Notes: a model not told the origin generated them from the letters alone. 64,000 bases of DNA from Rotaria sordida (GCA_905250125.1 CAJNOL010000378.1:1-64000); one strand, 5' to 3'. Shown: positions 36,732-50,600, numbered from the stretch's first letter. A program made the numbers and translations.

Positions 36732-38762
36732 ATGGATGATCGAGAGCCAGATCAATCACGTATGTTGTCTTTTATTTATATTTAAAAGAAAAAAAATCAT
36801 TATACTTCCGTCTTTTAAAAGTTTTTAAGACACCTATGTTAACACCAGTTGTTAGTGATGTACATAAGCCAGATGAATATTCAGATGTACAAGTAATTAT
36901 TTTACTCATTATATTCGATTAAAAAAAAACGACATTTTGTCTAAAATAGTGTTCAATAACACAAACAGATTATCAACCTATGCCTGACTTTACAAGAAAT
37001 TTGGAAGCACGTCTGAATCTCAATTATCTATTAAATGAAAATGATTGTACGTATTAATCTCTATGAATTTACATATGAAATATTGAAATCATTTTAATTA
37101 GTTCAGATATTAGACTTTGAATAAATTTCTTTTTTTTTAAATATTTATCTAGATGATAGTGAAGCCGAATCAGATACTCACGAAAAACGACCCACTGAAG
37201 CCACTGATGACAGTACGTAATCATTGTTCATTCTATATATTCATAAATAATATGAAATAATTTTCTAGGTAATGATCCTAATCATTTACAGAAATATCCA
37301 GTTGAAAAAACACTTGATAGTTCGTATTAAAATTTATTCTAATGTTATTTATTTTTTTTTTTGTAAATTTCATTTGTTTTATAGAATCTCTTCATCCTCA
37401 AACTTCACAAGAACATGATTATAGTATTCATCCATGTGTACAAGAAACTATATCATCACAAGAAAGTTTTTCTGGTATTATGCCAAATGTAGATACTGAC
37501 TATGAAACAAGATCAACTACTGTTTGTGGAGAAAGTTTCTGTGTACCTTATACAATTGAACTAGATGAAAACGATGGTAAAACAAAAATATTATTTTTAT
37601 TTCTTTTCTTTTTCTAATTAATTTTATCTATTAGAAATTTTATTAATGAAAGAAGCATCAACAACATATACAACAGAATATATTGAACCAAAAAAAAATA
37701 AAAATGATATTGGACATATTATGATTAGTTATAATCATTCAACAAAAGCTTTATGTTCAAAAATTGCTAGAGAATTAAAAGTAAACAAAAGCATAATTAA
37801 ATCATTACTTTTTTTATATTAAAAGTTATAATTTATATTTAGAATTTAAATTATCTTGTTTGGATTGATCAAGATAATATATCTGGTGATATTCTAACAT
37901 CGATGGCATCTGCTGTTGAAAATTCATATGTTGTTTTAATGGCAATTAATGAACAATATTATCAAAGTCGATATTGTCGATTAGGTATAAGTTCATTAAT
38001 TATTATATCTTTCTTAAAAGATAGTTTTTTTTTGTAGAAGCTGAGTATTCTGTTGAACGTAATAAAGCATCTATTCCTATGTTAATGCAATCCGGTTACA
38101 AAGCAGCTGGTTGGCTTGGAATAATTAATGGATCAAAACTTCACATCGATTTCAGTCAACTTTCATTTGATGAAGCATTCATTTTACTTAGACGTGAAAT
38201 AGAAGCTGTTAGAATTGCCCTAGGAGCCGATGTATATGATCGAACAAGTAATAATTCTTTATTTTTTATTTTCTATTAATTTTGATTTCTTGTCTTTCAG
38301 GTTCAACCCAGAATTATAATAATAATTCTATTACAACAATGAGTAGTTCATGGACTTCCACTATAGATGTTCATGAATGGAGTGCTGATGATGTAATTGA
38401 ATGGTTAAATCGAGAAAAACTTGAAATGTAAAATTTATTTTTTATGATTTTTCTCTTATTGTTTTTAATCCTTTCATTTATATTTAAGATTTCAAAATTC
38501 TTTATCACATTTTACTGGACCAACACTTTGGCAACTATATAAAATAAAATTTGATGTAAATATATATAGATATACATATATACATATTCAATTCAAGTTT
38601 ATTTAATAAATTTTTTGCTTTTAGTCTGCAACAGATTATTATCGAACTGTTGAATCATTACTTCCACCGACAACATCTGATAGACTTTTTTATATTTTAA
38701 CATTTAATGCTGCACTCGAGTCACTTTTTTCTTCACCGCATCAATCAATACATCGACACTAG
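36732..38762 (+). CDS. TIR-SAM domain protein
   Basis: A plus-strand gene with about ten small exons, starting MDDREPDQSLFKTPMLTPVV and encoding about 440 residues. Residues 1-185 are acidic, Ser/Thr-rich and probably disordered. A TIR domain follows (about 192-303): HIMISYNHSTKALCSKIARE (box 1), YLVWIDQDNISGDILTSMAS, VVLMAINEQYYQSRYC, RLEAEYSVERNKASIPMLMQ, AAGWLGIINGSKLHIDFSQ. The Glu right after Cys-Arg-Leu aligns by spacing with the catalytic Glu of NAD-cleaving TIRs such as SARM1 (E642), so hydrolase activity is possible. A SAM domain follows (about 355-420): VHEWSADDVIEWLNREKLEM, then FTGPTLWQLYKIKFD. SARM1 has SAM domains before TIR; here the order is reversed. SAM domains oligomerise, which activates TIR enzymes or adaptors. 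No membrane segment, leucine-rich repeat or death domain is present, so it is cytosolic. It lies about 2.2 kb upstream of a Rel-domain gene on the same strand. Confidence 0.85.
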
Positions 38763-38959
38763 GATTTGTTTTTCCTGTGATATTAAACGGTGTTTTTGTT
38801 TTATTATTTATAATTACTTGTTCTTGGAAACAAAGTACAGACTAATGATTAGTCTTACTTTTTTGTTAACTTAATGTTGAATGTGATAAGAAGCCAAATC
38901 TATTTTTACTTTTTTTTTTTATAAATAAAACACTGTTTAGAATTGTAAGATACGGAAAA

Positions 38960-40320
38960 TACAAAGTTCGAGTGAATTTTATTTTTAAATTATTTATAAA
39001 CACAGTTTCATAGAACATGATAATTTGATTATAAAAATTATACATTATATTTTGATTAGGTTACTCGTTCATGAGTAAAAGCTCAAGGAACTGATAAAAT
39101 TGGATATATATGACTAAAACTCACTTCTCTTTCAACAAGTCTCTAGTTTCTATTTGATAGTTTTTCGAAATTCTTTCAAAGTATTTTATTTTAATTCACC
39201 ATCAAAAATCAAGTAGAAAAATATAATTTGTGTATATCATTGGCTATTAAAGTAAAATATTTTGTTCATAATAGATAACCTTAGAATATATGTTTGCAGG
39301 CATCTTTTGTAAATCTATTTAGTTTCTTTTTGATATAATATAATAGTCTATGTCTTATCTCATTAGCAATAAAAGCTTTCAAACTATAAAATAATTCATT
39401 GAGTTCTTTTTTTTTTTTAAATTGTGTTTTATTGTTGAGATAACTAGACATTTTCTCATTTTGATAATAAAATTGTAAATGATTGTATGTGACACTTTTA
39501 CTGTCTTGTCTAGATTGAAAATCAAAATAAATAGGCATTTGCGAATCAGCATAAAAAACTGCATTGAATGACATGTATTTTATCAAATTTTTTTTAAAGT
39601 CACAATTACCTTCAGAGAGAAAGGAAAGCAAGGGTAAAGTTCGAGCCTGCATCATTTATAAAATACACTTTTACAAAAGTTCACATGATTCGATGCAGGT
39701 TTTTATGCTAATTTCTAATTTATTGTTTATTTTACTTTTTCATTTGAGATAAAATAATAAAATTATCATATACTCGGTCATTTTTTTATAGTTTTGGTGC
39801 CAGTATGAGAAAATGTCAAATTATCTTGATAATAAAACAAAATTTAGAAAAAAAAAAGGAACTCCATAAATTATTTTATAGTTTGAGATCTTTTATGTCA
39901 ATGAGATAAGACCATAGCTCTTATCTTTTCTCACAAAAAAAACTAAAAAACTAAAAAGACTTATAAAAGTGCTCACACCCACATATTCTAAGGTTATCTA
40001 TTATAGATAAAATGTTTTATTGTAGCAACCAATAATACACACAATTTTCGTCTTTATATTTAATTTTTTATGTTGAATTAAGATAAAATATTTTAAGAGT
40101 ATTTAGAAAAGCTAGAAAATAAAAATAAGAGACTTATTGAAACAAAAGTAAGTTTTAGTCGTACATATCTGATCTTATCTGTTTCTTGAATTTTTATGCA
40201 ATGAATGATTGACCTAATTGAAATATCATGTACACTTTTCTTTTTTTTTCGTAATCAGATTATCATGTTCGAAAGAACCATTTCTATAATGCATTAAAAA
40301 TAAAATCCATTCGAATTTTG
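38960..40320. repeat. about 1.35-kb imperfect inverted repeat between TIR-SAM and Rel genes
   Basis: The left arm (about 38967-39480) and the right arm (about 39800-40315) are inverted copies over about 500 bp each. Landmark pairs from outside in: TTCGAGTGAATTTTATTTTT with TTCGAATGGATTTTATTTTT; GAACATGATAATTTGATTA with GAACATGATAATCTGATTA; ACTAAAACTCACTT with ACTAAAACTTACTT; ATAATAGATAACCTTAGAATA on both; CAAACTATAAAATAATT on both. Mismatches and small indels are spread throughout, so it is not recent. The roughly 320-bp centre carries no family I recognise. It may be a large fold-back transposon or an old inverted duplication, and it begins about 200 bp after the TIR-SAM stop codon. Confidence 0.8.
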
Positions 40321-40973
40321 CATTAATCGCAGCTTTTTATTTTTTAAATCAATCTTTATTTTGAAAATGATCGGAAGAATTGTTTCTTTTTTTTTTTTTT
40401 CTTATGTAAATTTATACGAATGTGCAGTCGTTGATAGGGTAATAAGATGCTCATGAAGATTTTTTTTTATTTTTGTTTTTTTCTCTCCGTGAATGTATAT
40501 TTAGTCTTGTTATATGCACCAATAAAAAAAAGGTAATTCATGACGCATATATATCATGAATGGTGTAATTTTTTTTTTTTCTTTCGTTCTGTGTAATATA
40601 GTGAGTTACTTGTTGTTTTTTAGGGCGACATCGGAGGGATAGATGCAGCGACGATAGAGGGTAACAATGAAGAAAAAAAGAATGTCTTTTTTTTTTAATA
40701 TAGAAAAGTAACAAGAGGGCTCAGTAAAGTACATAAAAAAATTATATATCGTCACTTGTTTTTTTCTCGATGTTAATGATGAAGGACACACAGCAGAATA
40801 ACTCTCTTTTTTAAAACAAAAACGTGTAATAGCGTGACAAAAATCGACATTTTAGTTTTTTTATACGTAATACATTTTTATATGGTTGATTAATACGGTA
40901 AAAATAGAAAGGGGATTTTTTTCTTTGTTTGTTTTTAGATTCATTTACTGACTGATTGTATTAATTATTCACT

Positions 40974-43439
40974 ATGGAAGATAACTTTGAGTTGTACAAT
41001 TTGGTAGACTCGATGAATTTAACTGGTCAACATCAACCATCAGGATTGCCAGATATACGAGATTCTTCGCTTGATGATCAAGTAAACTTAAAAGAAAAGA
41101 TCAAAATTTGATTGTTAATTTTTTTTTTTTCGTTTTATTTTTCAACAGATTCTTGGCGGCCTAGTCTTTACTGAAGAAGATCTCGCATTACATTCAGCTT
41201 TACATAATATTGATGACATACGGAATGCTCTTATTGATACGCCAATGGAGCGTAAGTTTTACTTCTATATTTATATTCAAAATTTCGAAAGTGGCGTCAT
41301 TTGGATAATTACCGTGAATATGTTCTGAAAAAAACATTGTTTATAAAAAACATAAAAAAGGGAATATTTCAGATTATGCATTGAAAGAAATACTTCGGAA
41401 ATAAACCAACTTCTCTAATTTAAAAAAGACTGTAGTTTAACAGAGTTTTATTAAGATAAAAAATTCAATAAAATAAATCGATATTTTTTTTTTTCTCAGA
41501 ATTTAGTAGTTTCGACTCAATTATCACTAATATACCTGCATCACCACCTGAAAATGATGATATAACTAAATTAATATCATCATCATTCGAAGAAATAACA
41601 AGACAAAGTACAATTGAAGATACTATGGAAAGAATGAATTTGAGTCAATCACAAACAGGTTGATATGAATTTATTGAATTGATTTTTTTTTTATGAAGTT
41701 CTTTATTTATTAGATATTTTAGCATCACCAACTTCTGTTCAAATCGGTAGTTCACCAGTTGAACACAAAGAAATCGATAGTAAGAAGAATTCAATACATA
41801 TTAAATATTATTAATTTTTTTTTGTAATTGTAGATTCAATTCTTGCAAGACAATATGTTCAACAACAAGAACGTCTGTATAAAAATGCATCAAAAGTTAA
41901 AAAGAATTCCAGTAAATTGATTATTTTTTTTTTAAATAAAAAATTTATCTATGCTCATCTTTTATTTGTCTCTAGAGCATCAAAACTCTTCATCAAATGT
42001 TGGTCCTATTTATATTCTTTCAAGTATATTAATATTAATAAAGAAATCTTCATAATACTAATGATTATCTTTTGTTTTTTTTTGTTCCAGGTTATGGTGC
42101 ATGTCAACCGTGTACTACAGCTCAAATGCAAAATGATTTTGATGATCCACAACAGAGTATGCATTTTATTTTTATAAACGTTTTAAATAACAAAATTAGT
42201 TTCTATATTTAGTTCTTCAATTCGATTCAATGGACTCGAAAAAAATTCAATTAAAATCTCAACCACGTTCAAAATTTCGTCCACGCACACAAAATGAAAG
42301 TAGAACTGCATCACATTATATTCGATGTGAAATAAATAATCCACATGAATATCCAACGATTTATGTATGTTGCTTAATACCTATATCGTATTTATACAAA
42401 ATATCCTTTTCTTCTTTTTCAGATACCTCACATATGGGCACTTCAGTCTGCTAAAAATATAATTGAAGTTTCTCTTGTTAGAAAAGATGGACAACCACAT
42501 CCATATACAATTGATAATAAAACTTGTAGTACTACATTCGATGATAATGCATTGATCTTTAGACAAAATGATCTGAATACATTATATTTTTGTGTAACGG
42601 AAGATGATTTTAAGACTGGATGTAAAAGGTAAATTTTATTTTGAATTCAATATATTTAGTTGACATTTGTATTTTATTTATAGTTTTATGGTTGAATATA
42701 TTAAAAGTAAACAAGATGATATAATAACAAAAGAATTAATTAAAGCACGACAACTTGATCAATCAATGCTTCGTTTTACACGAATATATCAAGCTGAAAA
42801 AAATACATATCAACGAGATGAAACTAGTACTGAATATTCTTGTATAATGAGTGAAGGTAAAAAAAAAAATTATTTTTGTATTTATTTATTTGAAAAGAAT
42901 TTTAATATGATTTTTTTCAGCTTATGGTGATGTTGGTGTTGAGCATATGGGTCCAACATATGGACCTATGTGTGGTAATGAAAGAGTATATAGTCTTCTT
43001 AAAGGTCGTATTCTTAAAGATGATATAACTGTATTTGTTACGGAAAATCGAAGTGGTTGGCATCAACAATTGATATTTACAAAAAATGGAAATCTTATAT
43101 ATTTTTCAATGCCTCCTTATCCATTTCCACGAAATGATTCTGGTGTAGCAAATATTACTATATATTATAAAGGAGAAGAACTTTATCAATCACCTTATTT
43201 ATATAAAAGTTCATTAGATCGTAAGTAACTTTACTTTTTTTTTTTATGTTTATCTTTTTAATTATTTTCTTGTAGAAGCATTATCCGAACTTAATTTAAA
43301 TGATCCAACGTCAACTGTTAGTGATTCATCGACATCCGATGCTTTTGATTTCTTTTCAGCTACCGGTGCATGTCCAGTTCGAATCTCGTCTAGAAAATCA
43401 TCAACAGCGAAATCTACAAAACGTTTAAATAATAAATAG
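40974..43439 (+). CDS. Rel-homology-domain transcription factor (copy 1)
   Basis: About eleven exons encode about 523 residues, starting MEDNFELYNLVDSMNLTGQH. Residues 1-200 are acidic and Ser/Gln-rich, perhaps an activation region. The Rel N-terminal DNA-binding domain (about 212-350) shows SKFRPRTQNES, EYPTIYIPHIWA, IIEVSLVRKDGQPHPYTIDN, CVTEDDFKTGCKSFMVEYIK and RQLDQSMLRFTRIY. This order matches Dorsal/NF-kB (RFRYxCEG, YPTI, V-KD-PHPH-LVGK, and RLCFQVF at the end). An IPT-type dimerisation domain follows (about 370-470; MGPTYGPMCGNERVYSLLKG, DITVFVTENRSGWHQQLIF, ANITIYYKGEELYQSPYLY). The C-terminus is short, Ser-rich and ends in a basic patch (SRKSSTAKSTKRLNNK), a plausible nuclear-localisation signal. 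No ankyrin repeats are present, so it resembles class II Rel/Dorsal proteins. The DNA-contact loop departs from consensus (KFRPRTQ). Assignment to Rel/NF-kB versus NFAT-like is not settled. Confidence 0.8.
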
Positions 43440-44889
43440 ATAAAAATGTGACAAATCAGAACGGTGAAGTTCTTTGGCTTTATTTTTATATTATTATCAA
43501 TTGTATTTTACTTTGAACACTATTGCAAAAAAAAAAAATTATTGTGGTGACTGTTTGAATATATTTCTTGCATTAACTTTGTGTTCATGTGTTTACCGCA
43601 GATTTAGATTTTAGTAAAATGTTTTTTTTTTAAATACTTTAAAAGAAAACAAAAAAAAAACATTTGCATGCTTGTTATATTTTATTTTTATCGTATTCCT
43701 GTTTTAATTTTATTGTTTGTTCCTTGTATATATATTTATGTGCAAACATAAAAAAACAAAAATATAAAAGAGGCAATATTTTAAGCATTAGAGATCCGTT
43801 AAAATAAGGAATGAACACATATCAGTAGACGACTTTTTAGTGAATTTGGTTTTTGTCGTAACTCAATAAACCTATTGTCAAAAGAACTTTGGAAAATCGA
43901 CAAATTTTGTTTCGACTTCGTAAGACGACTATTCCAATCATTGAAAACAATGTATTAAATGACCTATACCATTGTAACGTCCAATAAACGAAGATTGCCA
44001 ATTTAATTGCCAAATAACATGAAATAAAAAAAACAAAGAAAAATATCTGCACTAGATTAACTTTCACAAATGATTATTGCGAATAAAAATGAACCATTGA
44101 ATATTTCTACTTTCATCATTATATATGTTTATATCGTCTTCATGTAATCTCAAACTATATAATATGACCGTATACGTAAGCTGTTACTAATTTACAGGAA
44201 AAAAAATTTTCAGAGTCGGAGTTAAAAAAATGTAACTCCTCGAGTTACTAACAGTGGCTCCAAAAATTACTGAATCTCTACAAAATGAGAAGCCTTCGAG
44301 CTTTCTGCGAGATTTTGTAAATGAAGTACATCGGTATTAAGAAACGACCACAGATAGTTTTTTTCGCCATTTCCTAAAAGAAAACTGAACAAAAAGGACT
44401 TCTGAACTTTTCTTTAAATTTATAATAATTCAGTCCAAAGAAGGTCGTGAAGAGTTCGGAGATGTGTTATTTTGTTCAGAATTAGTTGCACTATCGCCCT
44501 AGATGTAATTCAAAGAAACATTTATTTTCGAGTTCTGGATGATGAAAAACTAGTTTCGAAGGTTTCCTAGAGGTCCTGGATTTTCCGAATACTGTAAAAA
44601 TTTGATGTCCCTGAAATTCTTATTGGAAACAATTTTCTCTACTCAAGTCACTATTTGGATTCTTAATACGAGTTACCATTACGGAAAGAAATCGAAATTA
44701 CATCTGCATGATCATTTTTTGCACCCACTGCATATGCCAGTCAAATAAAATTTTCGGAATCGTAAAAATTTTACTTCTCCAGCTTTACTATATAACGTCG
44801 TGTTTCCTCATCTCATATTCCAGATCGATTTTTTCACTAGTAAATAATAGTTATTTCTCACTATATGTTCACCATTTTATAGAATAACA

Positions 44890-47070
44890 GAAAAAAAGGC
44901 AACGTAATAGTGCTGGTTTTCAACATCTTATATCGTTTGCAACGCTGTTTTTCTTGGGCCTGAATTTTCTTTTTGGTTACAATATGTAAATTAATGTCGT
45001 TGGTTTATTATTGTATTAATAGATACTAGTTGCCGTCATTATATTCCTAATAGTATTGATTGTAATTCAATTCAATTTTATATTACATTTTGATTTTTTT
45101 ATCTCCAACTATTCGTTACTATTCACAAGATATAACCTATTGAAAATAGTAATCCAGAATTACATATGTCAAGTCGATCAAAGGAGTACCATTAACAGCG
45201 TGTTATTATTAGTTCAACTTACTATTTGAGGAAACCGTAAACGAACCATATTTATACCATTTTCCGCATCGTAATATATATAAATATGTCATAAATGAAG
45301 ACTTTATGGACTAGATTTACATCGATGATACCACCATATTAATCGATTTCTTTTTAGTTTTATGATGTTATACTGCATTTCATCATGTCGAGTTAGTCAA
45401 CCCATTCGTCGTACGTTCTAATCTGCGTTTAGAATAGTTTTGTGAAAGCTAAAACTTTAAAAATTTTTTCCATGAGGAGTCGAATTAATGCAGGACAGTT
45501 TCTATTATCTGTAGCAAACACCATTTAACGAAGAAACAGCAGATGAACAATTTTTCTTTTCTTAGTTCAAATAATAAACGAACTGATATCGACCATGATA
45601 AAGTTCAGTAAACATGCAAGTTTCAAAGTAACACATCATTATGTTGTTTAGAACCCAACGAAAGCTATTGATTGATGTGTCAAACAAGTTAAAAATGCAA
45701 CTATGGGTTTTACTTAAATAAAGAACAAAGAATACAACATAAAATATAAGTAAACGATCGAGCGATTAAAATGAAGTCGCTTTTAAGGCCATTCGAACGC
45801 TGTGCAACTATTGGTATTAGATGAAACTCATCAATACCTATCTCGTATGTATTACCACACAGTATTCCGTTGTAGATTTGATAGGCTTTCCTAACACAAT
45901 GCGATTACGGAACGAAAATAGCACCAAAATGGTCTCCTACGTATGATACCGTAATAGATAATCCGTCAGGTGCTGTAAACGTTTCATACTTCATGCATAG
46001 CTCTTCCATCGATGGATACTTGTAAATGGACATCGATGAGCTGCCGCAAAGATACCATATTTTATCCGTTTATCGTCGCTTATGGAACTTTTTATCAGAC
46101 AGAACATTGTAAAAACTGATCATAAGTTTTTATATGAACAATTTCTTGGAAATCTTGTTGCTTAATTTTTCTATAATGTTAAATAGAACTAACAAGTTAG
46201 TGAACTAAACTTCTAATATGAAAATTAATATAGACAAGTAAAAGATAATCAAATAAAAAATTCTTGATTATTTGAAAAAATAAATTAAAAAAAGCATACT
46301 TTTTCGATTTTACAACAAAAAAATCTTTTTTTCTTTCAAAATATAAATGTATATGAAGTATTTTTCCTATGCAATATAAAGATTCTTCTTTAAGACGATA
46401 CAAATACAAAATTTAATCTAATATAATGTCTTATATGTAGAAGAAAAGAGAGAAAGATATTTGAATTCATTCATTTTCAAATGAAACACATAAGTTGTAT
46501 CCGTAAGACTGAATTATTGATAATATGATATTACTACTACATATGACATTCTTGATATCTGTTCATGCCAATTTAAAGCAAAAAAAAGAAATCCAGATCA
46601 AACAATATGATATTTCTTATTATAGCCATCAACATGTCGCTTGCGATATAGCTTCAATATGGTTATAAATTATAAAACATTCAAGATGATGATTACAGTT
46701 ATCGAGATGGCCAAAAAACAACGATGCTGTATACTGTTCTTTTGTATGGTTCGCGATCGTAAATAGCTGTAAATTGACATTTGGTAGGCGGAGTATTACA
46801 ACCGTATTTTATTGTGCCTTACACAATTGATAATATAGTCATAAAACTGTCTACAAATCGAGTATGCGACCGTTTACGACACAGTTAAGTACTGTCATAA
46901 TACTACACCTACTATCCGGCGAGATAACTATCTAAAACGACTGTTTATGACTTTACATATTTGACCTGAACTTTCACTATTATGCAAGTGTATGAAAAAC
47001 GGCAACGCAATAGCACTGGTTTTCGCCGTTTTATATCGTTTACGACGCTGTTTTCTTGAACCTGAGTAAC
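44890..47070. repeat. pair of about 70-bp direct repeats
   Basis: GGCAACGTAATAGTGCTGGT at 44898 and GGCAACGCAATAGCACTGGT at 46997 begin similar runs. Each continues TTTCAAC/TTTCGCC, then TTATATCGTTTGCAACGCTG versus TTATATCGTTTACGACGCTG, and ends near CTTGGGCCTGA/CTTGAACCTGA. They are about 2.1 kb apart in the same orientation. They may be copies of one small repeat or the ends of a decayed element; the internal sequence shows no recognisable protein. Confidence 0.5.
46756..46941. repeat. inverted-repeat element
   Basis: GGTAGGCGGAGTATTACAAC near 46783 is mirrored near 46918, where the reverse complement reads AGTAGGTGTAGTATTATGAC. The similarity extends about 85 bp per arm, with mismatches, to ATCGTAAATAG / GTCGTTTTAGA at the tips. 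It is non-coding and probably a diverged MITE lying just upstream of the second of the direct repeats. Confidence 0.45.
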
Positions 47071-47592
47071 AAGAGGTCATTGTTGTACACTTCTCTATGA
47101 TAATCTCTATCCTCGAATTGTCATTCCAATTATTTACCTTAATAGAAGGAGATTTTCATTCGAAAATTTAAGATCATCATGCTAGTTTTGATTTCAATTA
47201 ATTATTATATTGAACAATTAAATTAAAAAAAAACATAATCCACATCTTATATTTAAATTTTTCTTCGAAAAGAGAAATATTGTCTTCTTTAAATTATTTT
47301 TTTTAAGAAAAATATAGACTTGTCAATATTAACTTCAATCAACTCGAAGTTGAAATAATTGATCTTTGTTAATTAATTACGTATATAATGCCTTAATCCT
47401 TTTTGTTACCACAAATTAAAACCTTTTTTCATTTGATCAGCTTACGACTCAAATAATTAATCGTTGATAAAGATCGTATTTTTTAATAACATTCAGCCTG
47501 ACCTCAGTTTATGTTAATGTCAAATAGCAACTGCACTTATACGACATTTGACCTTATCTTGAAATAAAACAAGAAAAAAAAAATTCGTTGGC

Positions 47593-47602
47593 NNNNNNNN
47601 NN
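47593..47602. other. assembly gap (10 N)
   Basis: Ten consecutive N, a probable scaffold join. The distance between the two Rel genes, and even their presence on one chromosome arm in this order, depends on this join being right. Confidence 0.99.
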
Positions 47603-50600
47603 CGTGATGTAAAGAGAATTTCGTAGAAGTTGTCTTCTTATTTTTATTGACGCACATGACGGATAGAGGCGTATTGCGTAGGTAAAAGTGACGACAGATG
47701 TAGAAATAAATATACAGAATGGAAAGAATTCTAAACCTATATAATTTTCAAGCAATGGAAGCGCACACATCCAATGAGCTATATACATCATCTTCCAAGC
47801 AAAATCAATGTGGATTTTAATAACAGATAGTCACGAAAAGGAGTTGGTATCCTACTATTTGTTATTCTATCCCCTCTTATGATACTATATAGGTATTTAC
47901 AATGATGATGACTCATGAAACTTATGATTATTTTCATATTAATTGAATTTCAAATATGTTCACGTTGCGTCTCAAGATTGGTGCATAACTACAAATGTCA
48001 AGACAAGAAATATTCATAAGGCATGGAATTACAAATCCCAATTGAATACTAACTTTGAAATCTAAGTGTCAAATTTATTAAAACTTTCAATTCTTCAAAA
48101 GGAGTTTGTCGGATAAGATGATCACCCTTCATTTGAAAAGTCACCTACCGCTTCTTGCAGAGCAAATTGTGGTACATTGAATGGTATGTAGCAATTTGCA
48201 TATTCATCAAGTATTAACTTTTTTAAAAGCCGTATATAAGTTAAAAAATATTACAACAATTGTGAGTAATATAACGCAATATTATGACTCAGTATGTTCC
48301 CGTACCAACCGATATAAAACTTTGTTTAATGTTAATTCAACAGAGTTTTGTCTTGTCTCTAATCGTATCTATCTAATAATTTTTACAGTAGTTTCTTTCA
48401 TTCCAAAAATTTTACTCAGGTTCATCATGATGACGGTCATAAACGACTTTACACGAACGTTTACAATGACGTAAATGTACGTAAACATTACCATTACAAC
48501 CGTACACGAACCATAATTCATTCGTTTGTCAAGGATAGTATTACGGTCATTAGTGATGGGGCCGGTACCGATGCGGATTTCAGATTGGTCAGTCTGCCGA
48601 TAGATCGATCATTACTGGTGTGTATTACTAATTTTTTTGTTCCTAATATCTCATAGAAGATGTCTAATGGAATTCCGTTGACATTTGACTATGCCAAATA
48701 TCACTATCGACAGATGGAACAGTACGACAACTCGGCAATCCAGCGTCGGTATGCGTTCCAGACTGGCCCCATTTCTGATGGTCGCATCACGCCATGTCGT
48801 CGACAGCGAATTACATACTTCGTTTACAGAAACACATGTGCTGTAACACAATTGTAGTTTCACGAACACGGCAGTATACACTTATACGTGTATGTCTGCA
48901 CGTTTTTTAGATAGAGAATTGAACGATGTTTGTTCTATAACAATAGTATTTTATGCAGTTCGAAGTAAGTCTTGATATTCTATTCTGTTAAAGCAGATCC
49001 GTTCGTCTACAGTAACGACTGCTTACCAAGAAATACGATAGAAATCAATGACCGTTTATTAAACCATTTACGGTTGCTGTATGCGATGCCTTACGATATT
49101 CTCTGAACATCGTTTACAATCCCCATATTGTCATACTAGTCGTAAACGGCTATTCTTCATGGTCATTATTCATGATGATCATGAAACATCACTTAGGATT
49201 GCTGAAAACGACGAGCTTGAAAGATTGTCTGTTTTAATTGCAATTGACCGATATATGATCATGTACCATCGTGAATGATTGAACGGGGTTTGTATTTTTA
49301 TGATGTTTTAAATTCTTCGATAATGTTCCTTACGATATAGAAGACCAGTTGTGCAACTTGTTGAGAAATTGTATGCTATCAAGTTCTATAAAAATACTAA
49401 CTTGTTATCCTGTTAAATGAATTGCATGGTTGTCAAATCAGCACGTCAATGTCTAACATAGATCATGTTTTTCGATTCTCAAAGACAGAAAGATATATTA
49501 TTCTCTCGATATCTTCTCTCGAGCGCAAAAAATTTCGACTTGAGATTGACCAAAAGTTCTGATCTCGGTGTTGAAAATTTTATAAAATATTTAGTATCGA
49601 AAGTTTTATTGCATGAATACAGAGTAGCATATCTCGTCTACAATAATATATATAACAAGGGTATGAGTCTAGATATGGTCGTCGATGAAGAGAACAACTA
49701 CATCCACACCCACCCTAAGTTCAATGCACACTATCATTTCACATTTATGGATTTTTCAAAAATAACAAACAAATTGTTCGTTTTCGAACCTCTATAGAGA
49801 AGTTTGGGGACATGCAAAATGTTTTAGTTCTCATAAAGCTCCACATTTTGATCAAGTCTGACCACTTAGAAGCTAAGTTCTCAAGGAATCAAATAAAATA
49901 AAAGTCGATCTTTGTAATAGCCCATTCTCGTGCTCTCTCGAGAAGTCCGAAAGTGAAAAGTTTTTTGCCATTTTTGAAAGCGTTCGGGATAAGGGAAAAA
50001 AGCGCGACTTCAGTATTTCGAAATACTGAAGTTGGACTTTTTCCTTCTTGGGTGTAGGACTTATCCAATATCAATCACTACATCAAATATTATCTTTTTC
50101 TCTACCAAAGATAATATATCATTTGCTGGTTTTTTCTTTTTCTCTTGTAGACATATATCATCTGATGATCATATGGATTTGTCCATTCCTGTCGTATATG
50201 TAAGTAGTTTTTTGTAGTGTTGTCATCCTATATATATACTATATATATCTTCTCTTCTAGAAGTTTCCGAGCTCTCTGTAACGGTTATTGACTGTTATAC
50301 TTATTTCTCTTCTCTTCCCTTCTTTTCTCAATGAGGGTGAGGGATAGAGTTAGAGTGACGATGAGAGCGGGGCTAACGGTAAGGGCGATGATGGTTATCA
50401 GGATGGTGATGAGGGCAAGGTTGAGGGTGAGCGCATGTTTGAGCATGATGGTAAGAGTATGACTTTGGGATAGAATGAAGAACTTCTGCCACCGTAACCA
50501 TGAATATACTAATATCATCGAAGTAACATTTCTCACTTTGATTCTCAGGTTTCTGCTTTTCTGATATTTTTCATAGACTTTTTTCCTCAAAAGTCTGAAG

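Noticed and set aside
50285-50590. 101-codon minus-strand frame with hydrophobic Leu/Ile/Thr repeats
   Set aside because: It arises from a degenerate GAGGGTGAGGG-type purine-rich repeat rather than a membrane protein.
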